The notes under the pieces were generated by a model. The model was not told where the DNA came from. It made no database searches and saw only the letters and a program-made list of their open reading frames with translations. A stretch of DNA of 64,000 nt from Paenibacillus sp. RC67. GTDB taxonomy: Bacteria; Bacillota; Bacilli; Paenibacillales; NBRC-103111. Positions 35,511-46,346 of this stretch are shown here, piece after piece (position 1 is the first letter of the stretch; every line of letters starts with the position of its first letter). The position numbers and the translations under genes are program-made. Location: NCBI RefSeq assembly GCF_030020805.1, contig NZ_CP125098.1, forward strand, positions 2,770,001 to 2,834,000, in the 5' to 3' direction.

Positions 35511-35598
35511 GTCAGGAGCAAGATACTTATACAGGGATTATTTGAGAATTCCTGTTCAAGATATAAATGATCATGGGATGTATACTAAGGTAAAGGTG

Positions 35599-36204
35599 GT
35601 GTCGGACATCGAACGCCTTCCTAAACGACAACGCCAGCAGCAGTTGGCCGGAGCCATTGAGGAAAACCCTTTTATAACGGATGAAGAATTGATGCGAACC
35701 TTCCAAGTCAGTATTCAGACGATTCGGTTGGACCGCTTGGAGCTCGGTATTCCAGAGCTTCGTGAACGGATTAAGTTGATGGCCGAGCAATCGTACGATC
35801 AAGTGCGTTCTTTGCCGCTGCATGAGGTCATTGGTGATGTAATCGATCTGCAGCTGGACAAGAGCGGTATTTCCATGTTCGAAATCAAAGAAGAACACGT
35901 TTTTTCAAGGACGAAGATCGCTCGTGGACATCATATTTTCTCTCAAGCGAATTCACTTGCTGTGGCTCTAATCAATGATCAGATTGCTTTAACGGCAGCG
36001 GCTGATATTCGTTTTGTCCGCTCAGTTAAGCTGGGAGAAAAGTGTGTGGCCAAAGCATACGTTCGTTCCATCTCCAAAGGCAAGGCCAAGGTGGAAGTAT
36101 TTACTTACATCGGGGAAGAAGTTGTTTTCCAAGGCAATTTTATAATATATCACTCAACAAGAGATCGATCGGAGGGAGGAGAGCCTGATGCGGATTGCGA
36201 TTGA
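35599..36204 (+). CDS. fapR: Fatty-acid and phospholipid synthesis repressor FapR
   Basis: Transcription factor released from DNA by malonyl-CoA (about 201 aa). The N-terminal helix-turn-helix shows [31 protein letters not shown]; the C-terminal hot-dog effector domain includes [17 protein letters not shown], the malonyl-CoA pocket region. The start is uncertain: TTG 35542, ATG 35578 and GTG 35596/35599 are all in frame; GTG 35599 is given because AAGG sits 8 bases upstream and homologues start near ERLPKR. It overlaps plsX by 17 bases. Confidence 0.9.
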   Translation: MSDIERLPKRQRQQQLAGAIEENPFITDEELMRTFQVSIQTIRLDRLELGIPELRERIKLMAEQSYDQVRSLPLHEVIGDVIDLQLDKSGISMFEIKEEHVFSRTKIARGHHIFSQANSLAVALINDQIALTAAADIRFVRSVKLGEKCVAKAYVRSISKGKAKVEVFTYIGEEVVFQGNFIIYHSTRDRSEGGEPDADCD

Positions 36205-37186
36205 TGCAATGGGCGGAGACCATGCCCCCGATGTCGTAGTAGCGGGAGCCATTGAAGCGGCTCGTGAATGGAGCGACACTACCGTTATTCTAGTTGGGGA
36301 TTCAGCACGGATAGAAGCAATTCTGGGAAATGTCAAACTTGCTAATCTTGAAGTTCGTCATGCGAGTGAAAAGATTGAATCCGATGATGAGCCAGTAAAG
36401 GCGGTAAGACGTAAAAAAGACGCTTCGATGGTCGTAGCAGGCCGGATGGTTCGTGAAAAAGAAGCCGATGCGATGATTTCTGCAGGCAATACAGGCGCAC
36501 TGATGACAATGGGAGTTCTCGTTGTTGGACGTATGAAGGGTATTAGCAGACCAGCACTGGCGCCAATGATTCCTACGTTGGACGGTAAAGGGATGCTTGC
36601 ACTAGATTTAGGTGCCAATATGGACTCGAGCGCCGAAGAGTTGATGCAGTATGCCATTATGGGAAGTATCTACCGCAAACAGGTAGAAGGCATCGCCAAG
36701 CCACGAGTTGGACTGCTCAATGTAGGTACGGAAGCCATGAAAGGCAACGAGTTGACCAAAGCTGCCTATGCGCTACTGGAACAAGCTCCTATTCATTTTG
36801 TAGGGAATGTAGAATCCAGAGAAGTGCTCAACGGACCGTGTGATGTTTTGGTTTGTGATGGATTTGCCGGCAACATCATGCTGAAGTCCATAGAGGGAGC
36901 AGCATCCACTATCTTCTCCGCTTTAAAAACGGAGTTGAAAAAAAATGTTTTGACAAAATTGGCGGCGGTCATTCTTAAACCGGGCTTGATGAAATTCCGC
37001 AGTTCGTTTGATTATGCCGAGCATGGCGCTGCACCTTTGCTGGGAATAGACGGCCTTGTATTGAAAAGCCATGGTTCTTCCAATGCAATGGCTATCAAAA
37101 ATGCGGTTCGCCAAGCGCGTATCGCTATCCAGAATGATCTGGTGCCAAGTATTTCTAAGGAAATTAGTAATGGAAGTGAGATGTGA
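36188..37186 (+). CDS. plsX: Phosphate acyltransferase PlsX
   Basis: Makes acyl-phosphate from acyl-ACP for the PlsX/PlsY phospholipid pathway (332 aa). [15 protein letters not shown] is the family signature, with SAGNTGALM and [12 protein letters not shown] further on. GGAGGGAGGAG precedes the ATG. Part of the FapR-controlled operon. Confidence 0.95.
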   Translation: MRIAIDAMGGDHAPDVVVAGAIEAAREWSDTTVILVGDSARIEAILGNVKLANLEVRHASEKIESDDEPVKAVRRKKDASMVVAGRMVREKEADAMISAGNTGALMTMGVLVVGRMKGISRPALAPMIPTLDGKGMLALDLGANMDSSAEELMQYAIMGSIYRKQVEGIAKPRVGLLNVGTEAMKGNELTKAAYALLEQAPIHFVGNVESREVLNGPCDVLVCDGFAGNIMLKSIEGAASTIFSALKTELKKNVLTKLAAVILKPGLMKFRSSFDYAEHGAAPLLGIDGLVLKSHGSSNAMAIKNAVRQARIAIQNDLVPSISKEISNGSEM

Positions 37187-37189
37187 CCT

Positions 37190-38176
37190 ATGAGCTCAAT
37201 ACCGGTGGGCATTATCGGAACAGGAAAATATGTACCTGATCGGGTACTAACGAATCAAGAATTGGAACAAATGGTTGAGACTAATGACGAATGGATCGTT
37301 ACGCGTACAGGGATTCGTGAGCGCAGGTTGGTTAATGCCGACCAAGCGTCATCCGACTTGGCATACGAGGCTTCACTTAAAGCATTGAATGCTGCCGGTA
37401 TAAGTGCTGAACAGCTCGACTTAATTATCGTAGCTACGATTACTCCGGACATGTCTTTTCCTTCTACGGCATGCATTTTACAAGAAAAGCTCGGTGCTAA
37501 GAAAGCAGCGGCGTTCGATTTGTCTGCGGCTTGTTCAGGATTTATTTACGGCTTGGCCAATGCATCCAATTTTATCGCATTAGGGACTTATAAATATGCT
37601 TTAGTTGTCGGTGCGGAATGCTTATCCAAAATTACGGATTATACCGATCGCAACACATGTATTCTGTTCGGCGATGGAGCGGGAGCGGTTGTATTGGGAG
37701 CTGTACCCGAAGGTCGCGGGTTCAAATCCTTTGAATTAGGCGCGGATGGTTCAGGCGGCGAGCTGCTTCGAATTAGCGGCGGCGGATCGCGCTGTCCTGT
37801 ATCTCCTCAATCCATTGAAAATAAGCAGCATTTTATATATATGGCGGGCAGTGAGGTCTTCAAGTTTGCGGTGCGGATAATGGGTAACGCAGCTGAAGAA
37901 GCTCTGCGCAAAGCGGGTATGGAGAAAAAGGACATCGATTTATTGGTTCCTCACCAAGCGAATATCCGGATTATTCAATCGGCTTTAAACCGCTTGGATT
38001 TGAGCGAAGACAAGTGTATGATTAACTTGGACAAATATGGCAATGTTTCGGCAGCTTCCATTCCTATTGCGCTTGCGGAAGCCGTGGAGCTAGGAAGAGT
38101 TAACGTTGGCGATTGTATCGTATTGGTTGGCTTTGGCGGCGGACTGACTTGGGGAGCCTCCGTTATAGTCTGGTAA
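37190..38176 (+). CDS. fabH: Beta-ketoacyl-ACP synthase III
   Basis: Condenses acyl-CoA with malonyl-ACP to start fatty-acid synthesis (328 aa). The catalytic triad is Cys115 (LSAACSGF), His255 (VPHQANIR) and Asn285 (YGNVSAAS). Starts three bases after plsX. Here fabH is inside the fap operon, unlike B. subtilis fabHA. Confidence 0.95.
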   Translation: MSSIPVGIIGTGKYVPDRVLTNQELEQMVETNDEWIVTRTGIRERRLVNADQASSDLAYEASLKALNAAGISAEQLDLIIVATITPDMSFPSTACILQEKLGAKKAAAFDLSAACSGFIYGLANASNFIALGTYKYALVVGAECLSKITDYTDRNTCILFGDGAGAVVLGAVPEGRGFKSFELGADGSGGELLRISGGGSRCPVSPQSIENKQHFIYMAGSEVFKFAVRIMGNAAEEALRKAGMEKKDIDLLVPHQANIRIIQSALNRLDLSEDKCMINLDKYGNVSAASIPIALAEAVELGRVNVGDCIVLVGFGGGLTWGASVIVW

Positions 38177-38249
38177 ATAAAAGTGTCGTTGTGCCCGGTT
38201 GGGGCTGTTAACCACTCGGGCGGGGCGCAGTGAAAGGAGATTGTTACAG

Positions 38250-39176
38250 TTGGGAAAAGTGGCTTTTGTATTTCCAGGACAAGGCGCTCAAGCCGTAGGC
38301 ATGGGTAAAGACATTTATGAATCAGATGCAGCGGCAAAAACCGTCTTTGATAGAGCGGACAGCGCTCTTGGTTATTCGTTATCCTCCCTTATTTTTGAAG
38401 GGCCGGATGCGGAATTGAAAATTACATATCATACCCAGCCTGCTTTGCTCACGACAAGCATTGCCTATCTGGAGCTGTTTAAAGCAAAAGGGCTGCAGCC
38501 GGACTTTTTGGCTGGACACAGCTTGGGAGAGTACAGTGCATTAGTCGCTGCTGGAGTGTTGAGCTTTGAAGACGCAGTGCGCACAGTGCGTGCTCGCGGC
38601 GAGTTTATGGAACAGGCTGTACCTAGCGGTCAAGGCGCTATGGCTGCTGTACTCGGTGGCGAAAGACAAGCCCTTCAACAGCTTTGTGAAGCGGTGACAG
38701 CCGAGGTTGGAGTGGTTGAGCTTGCTAACTTGAACTGCCCTGGTCAAATCGTTATATCGGGCAGCAAAGAGGGCGTACAGGGGATTGTGGAACGTGGCAA
38801 AGAGATAGGTGCCAAACGAGTTATTCCACTGGAAGTCAGCGGACCGTTCCACTCTTCTCTAATGAAACCCGCCTCCGAGCGGTTGTCGGATGTGCTGTCT
38901 GCCGTACCAATGCAGACGGCGTCGGTACCTGTGGTTGCTAATGTGACTGCACGTCCCGTGCAAGAGCCTGAATCCATCCGTGAGCTGCTCGTAGAGCAGG
39001 TGCATTCCTCCGTATTATGGGAGGACAGTGTTGCTTGGCTGATCGAACAAGGTGTGGATACGTTCGTGGAGATCGGATCTGGAACTGTATTAGCAGGCTT
39101 GATCAAAAAAATCGATAAGTCCCTCAAAATCTATTCGATCAACAGCAAAGAAGCATTGGATCAATTCCAGCTGTAA
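38250..39176 (+). CDS. fabD: Malonyl-CoA:ACP transacylase
   Basis: Loads malonyl groups onto ACP (308 aa). It begins with VAFVFPGQGAQ; catalytic Ser91 is in AGHSLGEYSAL and the catalytic His in SGPFHSSLM. TTG 38250 is chosen because AAAGGAGA lies upstream; the open frame continues upstream without family-like sequence. Confidence 0.93.
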   Translation: MGKVAFVFPGQGAQAVGMGKDIYESDAAAKTVFDRADSALGYSLSSLIFEGPDAELKITYHTQPALLTTSIAYLELFKAKGLQPDFLAGHSLGEYSALVAAGVLSFEDAVRTVRARGEFMEQAVPSGQGAMAAVLGGERQALQQLCEAVTAEVGVVELANLNCPGQIVISGSKEGVQGIVERGKEIGAKRVIPLEVSGPFHSSLMKPASERLSDVLSAVPMQTASVPVVANVTARPVQEPESIRELLVEQVHSSVLWEDSVAWLIEQGVDTFVEIGSGTVLAGLIKKIDKSLKIYSINSKEALDQFQL

Positions 39177-39241
39177 ACATCCAACTAGGGTGTATGGAAT
39201 TTTCATGTTATGAATCAATGTGGTAGTAAAGGAGGGGTACG

Positions 39242-39982
39242 ATGTTAACAGGAAAAGTAGCATTAGTTACGGGTGCGTCAAGAGGAATTGGTCGAGCTAT
39301 AGCACTTACGCTGGCTGAAGCAGGAGCCGATGTCGCAGTGAACTACGCCGGAAGTGAAGCTGCAGCAGCTGAGGTTGTCAGCTTGATCGAGGGGATGGGG
39401 CGTAAAGCTTTCAAGATAAAAGCTAATGTCGCATCTTCTCAAGAAGTTGAGGACATGTTCAAACAGGTCCTGGAAACCTTCGGCAAACTGGATATTTTAG
39501 TGAATAATGCGGGTATCACGAGAGATAATTTGATTATGCGTATGAAGGAAGAAGAGTTTGATGAGGTCATCGCTACGAATCTGAAGGGTGTATTCAACTG
39601 CGTTAAAGCAGCAACGCGTCCAATGATGAAGCAGCGTTACGGCCGTATTATTAATATTTCTTCCGTGGTCGGGGCGCTTGGTAATCCGGGACAAGCCAAT
39701 TATGTCGCTGCGAAAGCGGGCGTTATTGGCATGACAAAGGCGACTGCCAAGGAGCTATCCTCCAGAGGTATTACCGTTAACGCGGTAGCGCCTGGATTCA
39801 TCGAGACGGATATGACAGATAAATTATCTGAGGATACCCGTTCCCAACTGCTTCAACAGATTCCTTTGGCGCGTCTTGGACAGCCGGGGGATATCGCCAA
39901 AGCGGTACGTTTCCTAGCATCCGATGATGCTTCTTACATGACCGGCCAAACGATTCATGTGGATGGCGGCATGTATATGTAA
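39242..39982 (+). CDS. fabG: 3-oxoacyl-ACP reductase
   Basis: NADPH-dependent ketoacyl-ACP reductase (246 aa). The Rossmann motif [10 protein letters not shown], the NNAGITRD motif, catalytic Ser (ISSVVG) and YVAAK active-site motif are all present. AAAGGAGGGG precedes the ATG. Confidence 0.95.
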   Translation: MLTGKVALVTGASRGIGRAIALTLAEAGADVAVNYAGSEAAAAEVVSLIEGMGRKAFKIKANVASSQEVEDMFKQVLETFGKLDILVNNAGITRDNLIMRMKEEEFDEVIATNLKGVFNCVKAATRPMMKQRYGRIINISSVVGALGNPGQANYVAAKAGVIGMTKATAKELSSRGITVNAVAPGFIETDMTDKLSEDTRSQLLQQIPLARLGQPGDIAKAVRFLASDDASYMTGQTIHVDGGMYM

Positions 39983-40057
39983 GGGTGAAAATTGTTTTCG
40001 AGCCATTGTGTGAAAATTCGCAAAAATTGTTTTTTTCTGCGGAACTTGCGCTTGCTC

Positions 40058-40086
40058 TGGCAATTTGTCCATAAGTTAAGTATAAT
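40058..40086 (+). promoter_or_regulatory. acpP promoter
   Basis: TGGCAA, 17-base spacer and perfect TATAAT (40081-40086), ten bases ahead of the acpP ribosome site region. It gives acpP its own transcript within the fab cluster. Confidence 0.5.
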
Positions 40087-40108
40087 ACCAAAGGAGGAGG
40101 TGAACCGG

Positions 40109-40342
40109 ATGTCCGATGTTTTAGATCGCGTGAAACGTATCGTCATCGATCGTCTTGGTGTTGATGAGGCAGAAGTGTCCCTCGAAGCATCTTTTAAAGA
40201 TGATTTAGGCGCTGATTCTCTAGATGTTGTAGAGCTTGTCATGGAACTGGAAGATGAGTTTGATATGGAAATCTCTGATGAAGATGCAGAGAGAATAACT
40301 ACAGTAGGTCAAGTAGTTGAGTACATAAAATCTCATACTTAA
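40109..40342 (+). CDS. acpP: Acyl carrier protein
   Basis: A 77-residue carrier protein; the phosphopantetheine attachment Ser37 is in [11 protein letters not shown]. Acidic throughout. AAGGAGGAGGTGA precedes the ATG; the open frame extends upstream but only this start gives the family N-terminus. Confidence 0.97.
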   Translation: MSDVLDRVKRIVIDRLGVDEAEVSLEASFKDDLGADSLDVVELVMELEDEFDMEISDEDAERITTVGQVVEYIKSHT

Positions 40343-40347
40343 TTGGT

Positions 40348-40381
40348 ATAAGTCCCGTTATGTTATTTAGACGGGACTTAT
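40348..40381 (+). terminator. Hairpin between acpP and fabF
   Basis: Perfect 11-bp stem ATAAGTCCCGT/ACGGGACTTAT. There is no run of T after it, so it is either a weak terminator or an RNA-stabilising structure that lets acpP be made in excess over fabF. Confidence 0.55.
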
Positions 40382-40475
40382 CTCCATTCAGACTTAGTGG
40401 CAAATCAGACAATTAAAGCAACACTTAACGAATAAATTCATAACATTGTTATTTTAGATAGAGGTGGATTAAAGG

Positions 40476-41711
40476 ATGCAAAGAGTTGTCATAACAGGTA
40501 TGGGTGTCATGACCTCCTTAGGACATGATCTTGAAACATTCTGGGGAAACCTAATGGAAGGTAAATCCGGAGTAGGTATGATTGAATTGTTCGATGTGAG
40601 CGAATATCCAACGCGCATTGCTTCTGAGATCAAAGACTTTAATCCTGAGCAGTATTTCGATAAGAAGGAAGCTCGTCGTATGGATCGTTTCGTACAATTT
40701 GCCGTTGCGGCCAGTTTGTCCGCGCTGCAAGATGCTGGTCTTAACGTTAAGGAAGATACAGATCCTGAGCGTGTCGGTGTCTACGTAGGTTCCGGTATCG
40801 GCGGTTTGTCGACATGGGAAGAACAGCACAAAATATTGTTGGAAAAAGGACCGAAGCGAGTAAGTCCATTCTTTATTCCGATGATGATTGCGAATATGGC
40901 ATCTGGCCAAATCTCAATGATCACCGGAGCTAAAGGACCAAACAGTACAGCGGTAACCGCTTGTGCGACAGGAACACATTCTATCGGCGACTCCTACAAA
41001 ATGATTCAGCGCGGTGATGCCGACGTAATGATCTGCGGTGGTGCCGAAGCGACAATCACTCCTACAGGCGTAGCAGGCTTCTGTGCACTGCGCGCCATGT
41101 CAACCCGCAATGAAGAGCCTGCAAAAGCGAGCCGTCCATTCGATACGGATCGGGACGGATTCGTGATGGGTGAAGGATCCGGAATTCTGGTTCTCGAATC
41201 CTTGGAGCACGCACAAAAGCGCGGCGCCAAAATCTATGGAGAGGTTATTGGTTATGGTATGAGCGGCGACGCTTATCATATGACCGATCCTGATCCGGAT
41301 GGAGCTGCCCGCTGCATGGCAAAAGCCATTAAAGATGCTGGTATTGCCCCAGAAGAAATTGATTACATTAATGCGCATGGTACATCCACACCAGTCGGTG
41401 ACCGTTCTGAAACGACGGCTATCAAGAAGGCGCTGGGTGATCACGCATACAAAGTGGCTGTCAGCTCTACCAAATCGATGACAGGGCATTTATTGGGCGC
41501 AGCAGGCGGTGTTGAAGCACTGATCTGCGGATTAACCTTGAAAAACGGGTTTATTCCTCCGACAATTAATTTGGACAACCAAGATCCTGAATGTGATCTG
41601 GATTATGTACCGAATACACCGCGTCAAGCGAATGTGAAGGTTGCAATGTCGAACTCATTCGGTTTTGGCGGCCACAATGCCACCATTATTCTGAAAAAGT
41701 TCGAGCAATAA
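40476..41711 (+). CDS. fabF: Beta-ketoacyl-ACP synthase II
   Basis: Elongating condensing enzyme (411 aa). The Cys-His-His triad is Cys163 (TACATGTH), His301 (NAHGTSTP) and His338 ([10 protein letters not shown]). TAGAGGTGG precedes the ATG. It lies next to acpP and rnc. Confidence 0.96.
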   Translation: MQRVVITGMGVMTSLGHDLETFWGNLMEGKSGVGMIELFDVSEYPTRIASEIKDFNPEQYFDKKEARRMDRFVQFAVAASLSALQDAGLNVKEDTDPERVGVYVGSGIGGLSTWEEQHKILLEKGPKRVSPFFIPMMIANMASGQISMITGAKGPNSTAVTACATGTHSIGDSYKMIQRGDADVMICGGAEATITPTGVAGFCALRAMSTRNEEPAKASRPFDTDRDGFVMGEGSGILVLESLEHAQKRGAKIYGEVIGYGMSGDAYHMTDPDPDGAARCMAKAIKDAGIAPEEIDYINAHGTSTPVGDRSETTAIKKALGDHAYKVAVSSTKSMTGHLLGAAGGVEALICGLTLKNGFIPPTINLDNQDPECDLDYVPNTPRQANVKVAMSNSFGFGGHNATIILKKFEQ

Positions 41712-41777
41712 TATCACCCCGCCGCGCGACGCGTGATGAAACTAATGAACGGGAATGTCCGATTAGGTGGTGAAGGC

Positions 41778-42476
41778 ATGCATCGAAACCTGAAGCAGCT
41801 TCAGGCGGCGTTAAATATTACGTTTCGCAAACCCGAGCTATTAAGGCAGGCGTTTACCCACTCTTCCTATGTAAACGAACATCGAGTCGGTAATTACAAG
41901 GATAATGAGCGGTTGGAATTTTTGGGTGATGCAGTCCTGGAACTCACGGTATCCGAATATTTATTCGATACTTACCCGGAGCGTTCCGAAGGAGAATTGA
42001 CTAAGTTAAGAGCTTCGATCGTATGCGAGCCATCTTTAGTCGGATTTGCCGAAGAACTGGAATTCGGTTCTTATGTGCTGCTGGGAAAAGGTGAGGAGCT
42101 GACTGGTGGCAGAACAAGGCCAGCACTTCTTGCTGATGTATTTGAGTCATTCATCGGTGCTTTGTACTTAGATCAAGGTCTTCAGGTAGTTACAGCCTTC
42201 CTCAGGAAGCATGTATTCCCGAATCTGCCGCATCAAGGTAAACTGCTTACGGTTGATTTCAAAACCCATTTGCAGGAATATACGCAGCAGCACAACATGG
42301 GGGTACTTGAGTACCGAATTGTTGATGAGCGCGGACCTGCACATGAACGGGAGTTTGTAGCACAGGTACATGTGAGCGATTCGCTTTTGGGGCAAGGCTC
42401 CGGCCGTTCGAAGAAAGAAGCCGAACAGCATGCAGCTGCCCAAGCGTTAGAAGCGTTGAAAGTCCATATTCAATAA
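41778..42476 (+). CDS. rnc: Ribonuclease III
   Basis: Double-strand-specific endoribonuclease for rRNA and mRNA processing (232 aa). The catalytic signature [14 protein letters not shown] and the second acidic site [13 protein letters not shown] are present; the C-terminal double-stranded RNA-binding domain (about 160-230) ends with [17 protein letters not shown] 41778 is chosen over 41733/41736 because AGGTGGTGA precedes it. Confidence 0.93.
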   Translation: MHRNLKQLQAALNITFRKPELLRQAFTHSSYVNEHRVGNYKDNERLEFLGDAVLELTVSEYLFDTYPERSEGELTKLRASIVCEPSLVGFAEELEFGSYVLLGKGEELTGGRTRPALLADVFESFIGALYLDQGLQVVTAFLRKHVFPNLPHQGKLLTVDFKTHLQEYTQQHNMGVLEYRIVDERGPAHEREFVAQVHVSDSLLGQGSGRSKKEAEQHAAAQALEALKVHIQ

Positions 42477-42496
42477 ACGCAACAGAGCAAGAGGGA

Positions 42497-42543
42497 TGCA
42501 GCAGTGGCAGCTTAAGGGTTGCCGCTGCTGCATTTTCTGTTTG
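42497..42543 (+). terminator. rnc terminator
   Basis: Long stem TGCAGCAGTGGCA/TGCCGCTGCTGCA followed by TTTTCTGTTT. Confidence 0.8.
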
Positions 42544-42658
42544 CTAGTTAAAGGACATTTCGAAAGACCACGAACCAGGTCGTTTTCCTCATGGATAAGT
42601 CCTGGCTTACTCTTGTTAAGTCCAAATGGAGCAAGGATTAGATTCACTAGGGAGTTTA

Positions 42659-42687
42659 TTCTACGAACAGGGAATGTGTGGTACAAT
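42659..42687 (+). promoter_or_regulatory. smc promoter
   Basis: TTCTAC, 17-base spacer and extended -10 TGTGGTACAAT (TACAAT 42682-42687), 18 bases before the smc start. Confidence 0.5.
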
Positions 42688-42704
42688 AGCGTTGAGGTGA
42701 GACG

Positions 42705-45700
42705 ATGTTTTTAAAGCGTATTGAGCTTTCCGGTTTTAAATCGTTCGCCGATCGAACTGAGCTCGAATTCGTACAAGGAATTACAGCCGTAGTCGGTCCG
42801 AACGGCAGTGGTAAAAGCAACATTTCCGACGGCATTCGTTGGGTGCTGGGAGAGCAAAGCGCCCGCAGCTTACGTGGTGGAAAAATGGAGGATATTATTT
42901 TTGCCGGAAGTGACGCTCGTAAGGCGGTCAACTATGGTGAAGTATCGCTCACCCTGGATAATACGGATCAATCGCTATCGCTTGATTTTAATGAAGTGAC
43001 TGTGACCCGGCGCGTACATCGCAGTGGGGACAGCGAATATCTTATTAATAAACAGGCATGTCGTTTAAAGGACATCACGGAGTTGTTTATGGATACCGGG
43101 ATCGGAAAAGAAGCCTATTCGATCATTGGTCAAGGACGAATCGAAGAGATTTTAAGCACGAAATCGGAGGATCGCCGCGGCATATTTGAAGAGGCCTCTG
43201 GGATCGTAAAATATAAATCAAGAAAACGCGAGACGGAAAAGAAGCTTCAGGAAACGGAGCAAAACCTGCTTCGTATTCATGATTTGGTTGTTGAGCTTGA
43301 GGATCAAATTGAGCCACTGCGGATTCAGTCTGAAAAAGCGATCCGCTTCAAAGAACTGAGAGAGCAACTGAAGAAGAATGAAATAGCGATGTATGTCTAT
43401 CAAATTGAGCAAATATACAATTCATGGACAGAGACAAATACAAAGCTGGACAAGCTGAAGCAAGAACAGCTGGAGTTCTCGACGATCGTTGGGCAGCACG
43501 ATGCCCACTTAGAGAAACATCGGTGGGAGACCCGCAGGCTGGAGGAAGATATTGAACGGCTTCAGGCTCAGCTATTGCAACTTAGTGAAGATTTCGAGAA
43601 GTGCGAAGGTCAAGGAGAGGTTCTTAAGGAGCGTAAAAAAAACTACGCATCCAATCAAGCCCAGCTCAGTCAGAATGTGACGCAGCAAGAAGCCCGTTCG
43701 ACCGAGAAGGAGGCGGAACTTTCTGCCTTAAGGGAGAAGCTTGCGGCCATATCTGCTGATTTGCTTCAATTTCAAACAAAGCTTAAGGCTGAGGAGGACC
43801 GGCTGCTTGGTGTCGCAGGTGGAATCAGCAGCGCTGAAGAAGACCGGTTGAAGGGCGAGCTATTGGAAACGTTGAATCAGATGGCTAATGCCCGCAACGA
43901 GGTCCGATATGCAGAGCAGCAGCTCGAGGGGTTGTCCAAGAGGCTTGACCGACTAGGTGACGAGCATCGTAAGTGGAAGGACCAGCAAGATAGCATAACT
44001 GAGCGTAAACGCGGTCTTGAAGAGCGTTTGTCCACAGTGCTAGGGAAAATTGAGGATGCTCGCAATCGGTATCTGGAGCTGAGTCAAGGTTTAAAGTCGA
44101 AGCAAATCTTGTCCGAGGAATCGCAGTCAACCGTTCGCAAGTGGGAACAAAAGCTGGATGCGATGATCTCACGTCGTGATACTATGCGTGAAATGGCAAA
44201 TGATTATGACGGGTTTATGCATGGGGTAAAGGAAGTCCTCAAGGCAAAGGATCGTCAGGATCTGCGCGGAATACGCGGTGCTGTAGCCGAGCTGGTTAAA
44301 GTTCCCGCCGATGTAGAGATTGCCGTTGAAACGGCATTAGGAGGAGCGCTACAGCACGTAGTTGTCGATAGTGAAGCTAATGGGCGCGAGGCAATTGCAT
44401 TCTTGAAACGTCGACAATTGGGACGAGCTACCTTCTTGCCATTGGATGTTATTCGCGGTCGCTCGATTCCAGATTCGGAAAGAAGAGCGATAGAAGGGAT
44501 GGAAGGTTTCGTCGGCATTGGTGTCGATTTGGTTCAATTTGATGACACTTACCGCCAAATTGTCGGCAGCTTGCTTGGCAATGTGATCATTGCCAGCCAG
44601 TTAGAGATTGCCAACCGGATTGCAGCGAAGATCCAATACCGCTATCGGGTTGTAACGCTTGAAGGTGATGTCGTAAACCCTGGGGGTTCGATGACGGGCG
44701 GAAGTCAGCAGAAGAAAACATCTAGCCTTCTGAGTCGCCAGCGGCAAATTGAAGAAATGGATAAAGAAATTAATGTTTCTGAAGAACAGCTCAAACAGCT
44801 TCGAATGAAGGCCGAACAAGTTCGCAAGGAGATTGGTTCAGATTCTGTTTTATTGGAGGAACTGCGTCAAGAGGGAGAAACTCTTCGTATTGAAGAGCAG
44901 CAAATCCGTGCTGGACTTCAGCCCATGGAGCAGGAGGCGAAGCAGGTTGCTGAACAGTTGGCACTTTACAGCGAAGATGGTGATGCAATGGATACCGAAC
45001 GCAAGGAGCTGACGGATCGTCAAGCTGTTGCTTTGAAAAATCTTGAGAGATTAACTCAGGAGGAATCCGTTATCCAGCAGGCTATTCGCGAAGCAGAGCT
45101 TGCGCGTAAAGCAGGTGAACTTGCCAAGGAGGAGCTTCAAACTCAATTGACTGATTTGAAAGTCAAGGTCGCCTCTCAATCCCAAGAAAAGCAATCTTTA
45201 TTAGATCAGGAGCGGCGTAGTCTTTCGGAGTTGACGCAATTACATAATGAACTGGATCTGAATCGAAGATTGGTTGTGCAGTTGGATCAGGACATGGCCA
45301 ATCATGAGCAAGAATCGGTTACCCAAATCGAGCTGTTGAACAGTATCAAACTGAAGAAGCAGGATTGTACCGAGCAGCTGGAGCTAAAGCGTGCTGAACG
45401 TGCGCAATGGCAGGCCAAGCTGGAGCAAGAGGAGAACAAGACAAGGGAAGAACGCAACCAGCTGCGCCAGACGGAAGAGCATCTGCACCAGGCGGAAGTT
45501 CGTGTGAATCGTCTTGATGTTGAGCTTGAAAATCTGCTGAAGAAGCTGGCTGATGATTACGAGCTTAGCTATGAATTAGCTAAAGAGCGCTATCCAGTTC
45601 CTGAGGACGTGCTTGGTGCCCAAAACCAGGTGCGAGAGCTTAAACGCGATATTGCCGTGCTCGGAGAGGTTAACCTGGGAGCCGTTGAAGAGTTTGCTAG

Positions 45701-46277
45701 AGTGAATGAGCGATTCCAGTTTTTAAGCGAGCAGAAGAATGATTTGGTGGAAGCCAAAACAACATTGTATCAAGTCATCCGAGAAATGGATGAGGAGATG
45801 TCGAAAAGGTTCCGGACTACCTTCGATGCCATCCGTTCGCATTTTGTTGTCGTGTTTGCCAAATTGTTTGGCGGAGGCCGTGCTGATCTGATTTTATCCG
45901 AGCCGGACAACCTGCTCGATACGGGCATTGAAATTGTCGCACAGCCACCAGGAAAGAAGCTGCAAAATCTGCAGCTGCTGTCAGGGGGGGAAAGAGCACT
46001 CACAGCTATTGCTCTTTTATTCTCGATCATCCGCGTGAAGCCGGTGCCGTTCTGTGTGCTTGATGAGGTTGAGGCAGCTTTGGACGAGGCGAACGTTTCG
46101 CGTTTTGCAGAATATTTGCGTGAGTTTTCTGAGCAAACCCAATTTATTGTTGTAACCCACCGTAAAGGTACAATGGAAGAAGCGGATGTGCTGTACGGTG
46201 TGACAATGGAGGAAGGCGGCGTGTCCAAGCTTGTCTCCGTCCGACTGGAAGAGGATGAAGCAATCATAGCCAGCTAA
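42705..46277 (+). CDS. smc: Chromosome segregation ATPase SMC
   Basis: A 1,190-residue condensin subunit that compacts and separates chromosomes. The N-terminal ATPase half has Walker A GPNGSGKS (31-38); long coiled coils (about 170-500 and 670-1020) flank the hinge (about 510-640, with GFVGIGVDLV). The C-terminal half has the LSGGERALTAIALL signature and Walker B FCVLDEVEAALD. Full length. GAGGTGAG precedes the ATG. Confidence 0.97.
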   Translation: MFLKRIELSGFKSFADRTELEFVQGITAVVGPNGSGKSNISDGIRWVLGEQSARSLRGGKMEDIIFAGSDARKAVNYGEVSLTLDNTDQSLSLDFNEVTVTRRVHRSGDSEYLINKQACRLKDITELFMDTGIGKEAYSIIGQGRIEEILSTKSEDRRGIFEEASGIVKYKSRKRETEKKLQETEQNLLRIHDLVVELEDQIEPLRIQSEKAIRFKELREQLKKNEIAMYVYQIEQIYNSWTETNTKLDKLKQEQLEFSTIVGQHDAHLEKHRWETRRLEEDIERLQAQLLQLSEDFEKCEGQGEVLKERKKNYASNQAQLSQNVTQQEARSTEKEAELSALREKLAAISADLLQFQTKLKAEEDRLLGVAGGISSAEEDRLKGELLETLNQMANARNEVRYAEQQLEGLSKRLDRLGDEHRKWKDQQDSITERKRGLEERLSTVLGKIEDARNRYLELSQGLKSKQILSEESQSTVRKWEQKLDAMISRRDTMREMANDYDGFMHGVKEVLKAKDRQDLRGIRGAVAELVKVPADVEIAVETALGGALQHVVVDSEANGREAIAFLKRRQLGRATFLPLDVIRGRSIPDSERRAIEGMEGFVGIGVDLVQFDDTYRQIVGSLLGNVIIASQLEIANRIAAKIQYRYRVVTLEGDVVNPGGSMTGGSQQKKTSSLLSRQRQIEEMDKEINVSEEQLKQLRMKAEQVRKEIGSDSVLLEELRQEGETLRIEEQQIRAGLQPMEQEAKQVAEQLALYSEDGDAMDTERKELTDRQAVALKNLERLTQEESVIQQAIREAELARKAGELAKEELQTQLTDLKVKVASQSQEKQSLLDQERRSLSELTQLHNELDLNRRLVVQLDQDMANHEQESVTQIELLNSIKLKKQDCTEQLELKRAERAQWQAKLEQEENKTREERNQLRQTEEHLHQAEVRVNRLDVELENLLKKLADDYELSYELAKERYPVPEDVLGAQNQVRELKRDIAVLGEVNLGAVEEFARVNERFQFLSEQKNDLVEAKTTLYQVIREMDEEMSKRFRTTFDAIRSHFVVVFAKLFGGGRADLILSEPDNLLDTGIEIVAQPPGKKLQNLQLLSGGERALTAIALLFSIIRVKPVPFCVLDEVEAALDEANVSRFAEYLREFSEQTQFIVVTHRKGTMEEADVLYGVTMEEGGVSKLVSVRLEEDEAIIAS

Positions 46278-46346
46278 ACCCGTCCTTGATTATGCATGTT
46301 CTGAAAAGGTTAAAGAGAAAAGTATAGGGAAAGGGGCTACCGCCCA

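Noticed and set aside
40348..40381. acpP-fabF hairpin as a riboswitch
   Set aside because: It is a single uninterrupted stem without the junctions or conserved loops of a known riboswitch.
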